From: Setophaga petechia
Taxonomy: Eukaryota > Chordata > Aves > Passeriformes > Parulidae
Reading direction: 5' to 3'
Assembly (NCBI GenBank): GCA_024362935.1
Contig: JANCRA010000028.1
Location: 8,056,476 to 8,120,475, forward strand
Length of the DNA: 64,000 bases
Shown here: piece by piece, positions 57,101 through 64,000 of the stretch
Layout: the number at the start of each line of letters is the position of its first letter
Numbering within the stretch: the first letter of the stretch is position 1
Notes under the pieces: generated by a model
Seen by the model: only the letters and a program-made list of their open reading frames with translations
What the model was told of the DNA's origin: nothing
Database searches by the model: none
Position numbers and translations under genes: made by a program

Positions 57101-59556
57101 GAGTTGGATTCACTTGGGCTCTGCACGGGAGGGCAAGGAGCAGATGGTGGAGATGGCACACAAGTTTAGGTTGGATTGGGGGATCCTTTGCTAGAAAGTG
57201 CCTTTTTGTGTCTTGCTCACAGTCAGTCCCATGTGGGTTTGTGCCTCTCAGTCCTGGCTGGCTCTGCAGTGCCTTCTGCAGCACCCCACTCCTGCATAGC
57301 CCAACAATTCCTTCATTAATGCTGCAGAGGGATAACATTTGTGGAACAGGGCAGTCACTTGACTGTATTGACGCAGCTGCCACTGCAGTCTCTTTCTAGA
57401 GCATTTCCAAATGGCAGAAAATGGGCTGAGTTCACCCAAAGAGGTCACTCTGCCCCCTATTCCAAGGTGTTTACCTCAGCCCAAGCTGTACCTGAGAGAG
57501 TCACCCTGCTTGCTTTTAAAATCTCCAAGGCTGGAGAGTTCCTCAAGACTCACTGAGGATGCTGCTCTCAAGTGCTGAACTACCCAAAGGCATGAAACCT
57601 TTCCTAAAGTCTCTTAATTTATTTTGCTATAATTTCTGCCTGTTCCTTCCTGCGCTTTTCAGCGTGGAGCTGGAGGACACCTTGTTCTCCTCTCAGCCTT
57701 TTCCCCGAATTTCCTTTAGACTAAAAAACCTCAGTACACCCAGGCCCTTCTTGGAAATCAGGCTTTTGAGCTCTCTTTGCCAACTCATTGTCCTCCTCTT
57801 CATGCTCTCAGGTGTCCTCTGCACAGTGAACATGCATACCTGCTGTCTCACCTGTCTGACCATTAATAAAAACACTGGTCAGAAAGAAATGAAGGGGTAC
57901 AGGCACAGCCAGGCCTGGCTGTTTCCCTCTGGAATCAGTGCTGATTTTTCAGCAAAACTGAGATAACACCATGGCTGATATTCCAGAGTTCCTGGGTGGT
58001 TGACGCTGAGCTGTGAAGGCGCCAACTCCCACCTGTGGAGTTGTGCAGCTTCTTTACAAAGCACCAGAACCAAAGGGAGCTGGGGCAGCGAGAACTCAGC
58101 TCGGTAGCTCAGGTGTAGCTACAGGACAAAGATACAAAGATGAGTGCAAGTGCCTGGCAGGGCAGGTAGATGGCACTCCAAATAAACTGGTGTGTGGTTA
58201 GAGGAGGCAGAGTTCAGGGAATACTGACCCACTCCCACAATTACAGGGCATCAGAGTTGTTCAGCCACCTCACCTGCCTTCTGGGGGATCTTGTTTTTTT
58301 GCTGCTGGGAAAAGAATCTCTGTATAGGGATACTTGGATTGTCCCCAGCAGAACTCCCCTGAGGCCACCACACATACTGGGCAAACCTTAGGGCATCAAT
58401 GGCAACTGCATGCTTCTTATTTTGACCCTGTCAAATAGAGCCTTGAAAATTCATGCTTCCACAGACACTTCCTGGACTAGGCTGCTTCCCCAGACTGAGA
58501 GGGCTCCTGGTTTTATGGAAGCCTGTGCTCCCGTGCTGCAGGCAGTGCTGTGAGCATAGGTTGCAGCAGACAGGGAAGTGAAACAGAAATTTGCACCTTC
58601 GAGTCCCTCTGTGAGAAAGGTCCTGAATTTCTCACTGTCATTTCAGGACAATGTCATGAAGAAGAAGTGGCACAGGGAAAGGCACCTTGCCATTGTCACA
58701 CGCAGGCTCTCCACAGAAACCTGCTCTGCATCCCCACTTCTCCTCCTGGAGCATCAACCCCTCAGGGAGGGGACACTGCAGCTTCCCAGATGAGCCACGT
58801 TTTTGGAGCTGCAGCTCTGCCTCCAAGCAGGAAACTGTTGAGAGCCACTCTCATCCTGCCATGCCTCCAAGGGCGTGCAAAACAAATGACAAATGCCATT
58901 GTGCCTCCTCCATCCCCCACCAGGCTCACACACATTCTCCAAGTGCAGCCCCCAGATCCCTCCTGGCCAGGTGGTGGCAGAGAGCAGACCCAAAACCCCA
59001 CATCAACAAGGGAACTGATTTCATTATTCTAAAAACAAACAGCCAAAGGAAAGTTCAGCCTAGAATGGGCTCCTAGAGCAAAGAAAGGAAAATAGAGAGC
59101 GGGCAGTGGGGAATGCTTCATATTCCTAAAAGCCTTTTGTACGTTAACACATGGTGTCTGCTTCTCTCTAGTCACCTATTTATCACTCTCCTCTTTAGAG
59201 AAGGAAAAAAGTCCTGGCTGCCTTCCTAAGGCAGAGTTTTGTGGCCGGGGGGAGGGGGAGGGTGCTTTAAGCATGATGCAAACCATTTGGAGTGCACCGA
59301 GAGCTCTGCCAACACAAGCTGCACTATTTAAACAAGTGAGGAAATGATCGTATATACAACATGCCAGCGAGCACACACACACCAGAGGAAGTCGAGAGGG
59401 GTTTTCATGACACAGAGCTGGATGTCAGCGGCTGAAAGGTCGATATTTTCCCTTAACACCCTTCTCAATGACTTAATCGTGTTCCGTTTGCACAGAAAAC
59501 TTCCCAAGAATAAAAGTCTGGAGGAATCGAGGGGGGATGTTTGGCCTACTGCTGAC

Positions 59557-59758
59557 CTTGTCCGAGGTCCTCTCCACGTAGCAGGGCTCCTGGGGGGCGA
59601 CCAGCAGGGGAACGAAGCCCGAGAGCAGCCGATCCTCTTCCAGGCTAAGCAGGGCAAGGTCGTCATCTGGGTCCTTGTACAAGGGCACCTCCGACTGATT
59701 CACTGTGGTCAGTATGTTACAGAAGTCAGCCAGCGTCGCCCACACATCTACTGAGACC
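59557..59758 (-). CDS. SMG6: SMG6 exon, EST1-domain segment
   Basis: A 202-nt exon between GTTCTCCCAG (AG at 59760-59759) and GACAAG|GTCAGC. It starts with the last base of a split codon and encodes VSVDVWATLADFCNILTTVN, QSEVPLYKDPDDDLALLSLE, EDRLLSGFVPLLVAPQEPCY, VERTSDK. It aligns without gaps to mammalian SMG6 as recalled (DVWSTLADFCNILTAVNQSE). It belongs to the EST1 DNA/RNA-binding region after the 14-3-3-like domain. It is the most 5' SMG6 exon found in the window. Confidence 0.97.
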
Positions 59759-62700
59759 CTGGGAGAACGAGGAGAGACGTGAGCAATTCAGGGCTGGAAT
59801 GCGTTGGGAGTTGCCTGCAATGCTGCAGCGAATACCAGAGAGGTGAGGCGAGGCGAGCCCGGCACCGCTGCTGCTGCTGCTGCCCTGCCCTGGGGACGGC
59901 CCCGCCGCAGCTGCGCTGGCACCGGCCCTGCTGGGGACCGGGGACCGTGACCCTCACCCCAGCCACCGTCCCTGTGCATGGGGACAGCTCCCGGGATGTC
60001 CCCTTGCCGCTGCTCTGCCCACCTCAGCCTGCGGGAGTGGCTGCCCCGTGCGCAGCCCAGCCCGTTCCAGATGATGTTACTCAATTTTAAAGCCTGCTGG
60101 AAGGACAGAGTGAACACCCGCGCTGCTGTCGGGGCTGAAGGGGCTCGTGGAGGGCTCCAATCCACCCTGGAGGGCTCCAGCCCGGCCTGGAGCATCCTCT
60201 CCTTCACACAGCTCTTATCTCTCTGCAACCACAGAGATTTCACAGCTAAACCCGGCCATGGGGGGTTAAAGCCATGTTTTGCTTCTGGCCACAGGTTTCA
60301 ACTCTCACGAGTGACCTGCAAAGCTGACTCTGCCGTGTCTCACGTTCCCAGAGTGGCAGTGATGTCCAGGGTGCAAACATCCATCACACATCACAACCCA
60401 GGGAAGGCCCAGCATCCCAGAGAGAGCCAGTGTGGAGAAAGCAGGGAAACAAGCAACAAGCATGGGGCTACTACAGCTGACCAGGCTGCCTTGTACTGCA
60501 TTTCCCCCTCCTGTTTCTACAAACACTCATATTAGGTTTTTTTAAGATGTAAACTGGGATTTAAGTAGGAAATAGGGGAAACTGGGGCTGATGTTCTTCT
60601 GCTGGGCTGCTCCTCCAGCCCACACCTCTGGAGGAAAACAGAGGGAATCCAGCATCCCCAGGGGTGCAGCAGTGACCGGTGCGGGCCGAGGCAGCCCAGG
60701 GCTGGAGGGAGGCCCTCTGCTCTTTGAACTGCTCCAGGTGGACAGAGTCTGCACTGGGTTATTTACGGGAATCAATGTACCAGGAAAGCACACTGAAATG
60801 AAACATCTTGTTTTCAAGAGCGTCCTGGGAGCCAGGCAGAATGAGGAGCCATTAATCAAAGCCCGGCACGTAATCAGCACACATGTAAGGCAGAGTCACC
60901 CACATCCCCGAGCCAGCCCTAGCCCACGTCCTGCAAAGGAGGAGAGGTCCTTCAAAACCCTCTGGTCACAGACACACCAGGAGCTGGGTTCATTCACAAA
61001 GCTCCATCGCTTGGCTCAGCCAGGTCTGGCTGTCAGAAATGTTTAAATATGGAAAAAAATAAACAGTTGCAACACGTTTTTCGGAGGGATCTGTCCGAGG
61101 CCCTTTGTGATGTAATGGGAAACGCTGCGTTTGTGCTACCAGCTGGAAAATAAACAGAGCTGCGAGGGTTAAAAGGAACTGAACTTTCCACGACCCCTAT
61201 CTGCAAAAGAAGAAAATAATAAGAGGAATGATCCACTGCCCCACAGCCCTGATAGTTTATCCTCCGGCCCAGGCTGCAGAGACAAGTACCGGATGTGATA
61301 GGGCTGCTCTGGGCCACCTCCAAGGCAAGCTCTGCCCATGGGAGATGCACAGGGCTTGGGAGGCTCAGCCTCCCCCAGTGCCCTGCTGGCAACTGGGCTT
61401 GGCTGCCTGAGGCCAGTCACATAGCACTGGTGGGGCCCCACGGCCACGAGGGCTCGCTGGGATGAAGGAGGTGCAGAGGCATCAGCAGGGAGAGAAATGG
61501 GAAAAGTGCCCAAAACTGCCGGGGAATGAGAGCACTGGGGTGCTAGGGACAGGCAGAGATGCAGGGGACACTTCCAGGGGGCTGGGACAGCCAGGTGTAT
61601 GGGGCCATGGTGGAGGAGAGGGGAAAGGAATACATTGTAGAGAGCTCGCCCATATTCCCAAAAAACAGAGCTGCAGATAGGAGATGATGATGACAGTGAG
61701 GGTGAGAGGGAGGCAGAGGTCACTGGCAGGATGCTGGGCTGGGCTGAGATTCACTGCAGGGCCAGGGTGGTGGTGGCAGGAGTATCAGCACAGATAAAGT
61801 ACAGGGAGCATCTCCCTCCACAGGGCTTGGCATCCAAAGCCAGAAGAATGCCATAGGAACAGTCACTGAGCTGGCACTGCTAATGCCCCTGCAGGCACCC
61901 AGCCCAGCAGTTCCCTCTCCTCTCCCCCTCAGCAGCACTGCCAGGCAGGGCACCCCTCACCACCCGAGTGTGAGAGCAGTCCCTGTCACTTCATCCTTCA
62001 CCTACAGCTTGACAGTGCCTTGCCACATCTCCCATTTGCCCTGGATGTGACAGATTCCCACCCTGGGCTCACTTCAGTCAAACCTCAGACTGCGCTGGCT
62101 CCCTGGGTAGCCAGCTCTCACTGCACTGCTACCCCAGCAGCACCCTGCAGAGCCTTCAGAAAGCCAAGAAAGAAGTAGTGTTGGCGTTTTTCCCTGGTTT
62201 TCTCCTGTGATGGCAGAGGCAGCACTGCAGAGATCAATTCTGACCATTTTCTGCCACCCCCTCCTCCTCTGCAGCTCATCTCCCATCACTGCCACCACCA
62301 CCATCATTCACCAGCTGCCACTGCTGGCAAAGCCAGTGAGGACAAACGGCTCCCACTGACACCTACAGCCCAGGGAATCTCCTGCTGGGACATGTACTTG
62401 CCCTGGAAGGTCACACAACACTTGTGAGCCCTGTCAGCCTCCTTCTCCCCACTGCCTAGGACCACTTCACGGCCACCCCCAAGCATTTCTGGCTTATGTC
62501 ACCCCCACGCTGCAGCAGTGCCGGAGCCTCTGTGCAGAGCCCAGGCAGCTCCAGGTGCCTGGAAGCTCTGTGCATGCACAGTGCCACGGCTTCACCGTCC
62601 CTGTGCGGAGGGAGGCCCCGAATTACTGACACCGAGCCCAGGCACGCAGCTCCAGGTACGGGGACGAGGCTCCCAGAGCTTTTAACCGAGGAAGCGAGAA

Positions 62701-64000
62701 GGGGGTGAGCGCGAGGTCTTTCCTCGGAACGGGGGTTCATTCCCTTCCCCACAGACACATTTACATTTGCTTATTCCACTAGGACGGGAAAAAAAAATAA
62801 GAGTTAATTTCTTTTTTATTGCCTCAGGATTCCAGGTTTAATGTAGCTGTCAGTGTGAGCGCAGCCCAGCTGCAACGCCGACGGACACGGCCCGGCCAGG
62901 CAGCGGAGAGAGCACAGCGAGCTGGACCGCAGCCCTGGGGCTGAGCACTGCCCTGGAGAGGGCTCCTGGCAGAGATAATGCCCAGATGGGCATCGCCACA
63001 AGGCAAAAAGCACACAGCAAAGCACGGAGAGAGCAGAGGATGCCAGGGCGAGCCTGATGCTCACCGAATCCCCGCCATCCTCACCGGGGGCGCACGCTGC
63101 CTGGTGATTAATATCAAGCACAATGACCCCACGTTACAAGCCTGCGGGGGCCTGTGGAGGTGGCCATTTCCTGTGTAATACCAGCTTGTTTAAACACTAA
63201 CATCCAAACTGCACAGCTGCAGCACAAACCCGGGAAGCGGCGCAGAAGAAGCCCTGCATTGTGTTCCCAGCGCTGCCGTGCAGATGGCAAACGCCTCGGG
63301 CTGCTGCTCCCGGGGCTGGGCACTGCCGGCTCCCAGTGCCCACAGGATGAGCTGCTCTGCATCCTCCTCCTCCTCCTGCCTTTCCTCTCTCCTGGACCAC
63401 AGGAAGCTGAACTAAAAGCGGATCCTTTGCAAGGAGCAAAAAGGGTTGGCCATGGGGGTTTTCCCCAAAGGCTTTCAGCAGCCCTGGTTTGGGCTCAGAC
63501 AGAGCAGGATGAGGTGGTCACAGCCCTTGTGCATCAGTGATTTCCCCCACTCTGCCCTGCACATGGTCCCTTTGGCCAGCCAGGCATCCATAAACCCATT
63601 CCTCTCCCAGGAACCCATCTTTTGAGCTCCTTTACCCAGGAGAGGTGCAGTCTCCTCCCAGCCAGCCCCTGCTTTGCCACAGTCCCACTTCTCCACAGAG
63701 ACTTTTGGCTTCTCCTTTGGTTGACTTTATCTCCAATCCCAGCCAGGTTTACACTACTGAGACACCTCTGAACTCTGGCTTTGATGTCTCGATAGGGAAA
63801 CTCTGGTGGCCAGAGTTACTGAGGATGGGATCTGCAAAAGGGATTTTCCATTTAGTCTCCAGCAAACTCCAGCAATGTCTTGGCACCTCTGTGCAAGACT
63901 CTGTCCATCCCTCCCAGTGGGAGCTGCCATCTCAGTGACACTTCTCCGCGAGAGCGAAGTGATGAGAGCGATCTGGCACATCTCTCTGGGAAGGTAAGCT
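59759..64000 (-). other. SMG6: SMG6 intron, open at right edge
   Basis: The exon expected next upstream (encoding a segment like LKELLPSVKVWSDWMLG in mammals) was looked for and not found, so this is intron to the edge. It contains a CpG-rich patch with (CTG)5 at about 59,860-60,050. It also contains AT-rich motifs such as CCATTAATCAAAG (TCF/LEF-like, near 60,850) and GGTGATTAATATCAAG (near 63,100) that may be regulatory. No other gene is recognised. Confidence 0.7.

Larger units (their letters stand above)
31108..59556 (-). other. SMG6: Large SMG6 intron (28.4 kb)
   Basis: The exon at 59557 ends in phase 0 with ...TSDK and the exon at 31107 starts with VIAADCK, contiguous in the known protein, so the whole interval is one intron. 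It holds two CR1 remnants, several tandem and inverted repeats (listed separately), poly-A/T tracts and some AT-rich blocks. Sequence from 31.1-36 kb, 37-40 kb, 43-45 kb, 49.5-53.3 kb, 53.4-56.9 kb and 57.1-59.5 kb shows no gene or repeat family I recognise. Open frames within it are short and have no family resemblance. Confidence 0.85.

Noticed and set aside
61169..61723. 184-codon minus-strand frame near the right edge
   Set aside because: Low-complexity Ser/Pro/Leu composition, no resemblance to SMG6 or another family, and no splice sites matching SMG6 phases.
1..64000. CRISPR arrays, prophage or bacterial operon features
   Set aside because: The tandem arrays present are microsatellites or minisatellites without spacer structure, and the gene structure is clearly that of a vertebrate genome.

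Overview
The window looks like nuclear DNA from a bird. It carries CR1 retrotransposon fragments and very CpG-rich promoter regions. It also holds vertebrate genes in the conserved order [miR-132, miR-212] - HIC1 - SMG6, which corresponds to human 17p13.3. A passerine is plausible but is not shown by the sequence. Most of the window is intron and flank; only about 5% codes for protein or microRNA.

Layout. (1) About 0.8-3.1 kb is a CpG-rich block holding the miR-212/miR-132 locus on the minus strand. Reading leftward, there is a TATA/CRE promoter (about 2.9-3.05 kb), a short first exon with two possible splice donors, the miR-212 hairpin, a near-perfect REST-type RE1 site, a predicted 52-nt exon, a 22-base G run and the miR-132 hairpin. 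(2) About 3.1-8.5 kb is intergenic. It contains a TCCA microsatellite, a degenerate minisatellite of roughly 45 bp that flanks a CR1 fragment, and a well-formed candidate upstream exon. (3) About 8.5-13.5 kb is the HIC1 gene on the plus strand: CpG island, possible alternative first exons, a TATA promoter, one large coding exon (641 aa: BTB domain, GLDLSKK CtBP motif, MKHEP SUMO site, five C2H2 fingers) and a 3' UTR ending at an AATAAA. (4) About 13.76 kb to the right edge is the 3' part of SMG6 on the minus strand, converging on HIC1. Seven coding exons are recognisable. They run from the segment before the PIN domain through the complete PIN endonuclease domain to the stop codon. One intron is 28.4 kb long. 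The 5' exons (EST1/14-3-3-like part) lie beyond position 64000.

How the genes relate. miR-132 and miR-212 are activity-regulated microRNAs. The CREs and the RE1 seen here fit CREB activation and REST silencing, as established in mammals. HIC1 is a BTB/zinc-finger transcriptional repressor whose locus is a classic methylation target. SMG6 is the nonsense-mediated-decay endonuclease. The HIC1 and SMG6 transcripts end tail to tail, about 0.3 kb apart if the distal SMG6 poly(A) site is used.

I found no mobile-element-encoded system, CRISPR array, intact retroelement ORF or clearly new gene family. The more unusual signals are two long perfect inverted repeats (8.8 kb and 36.3 kb), a possible in-frame N-terminal extension of HIC1, a broken candidate HIC1 upstream exon, the CR1-interrupted minisatellite, and an open frame of uncertain status inside an SMG6 intron.
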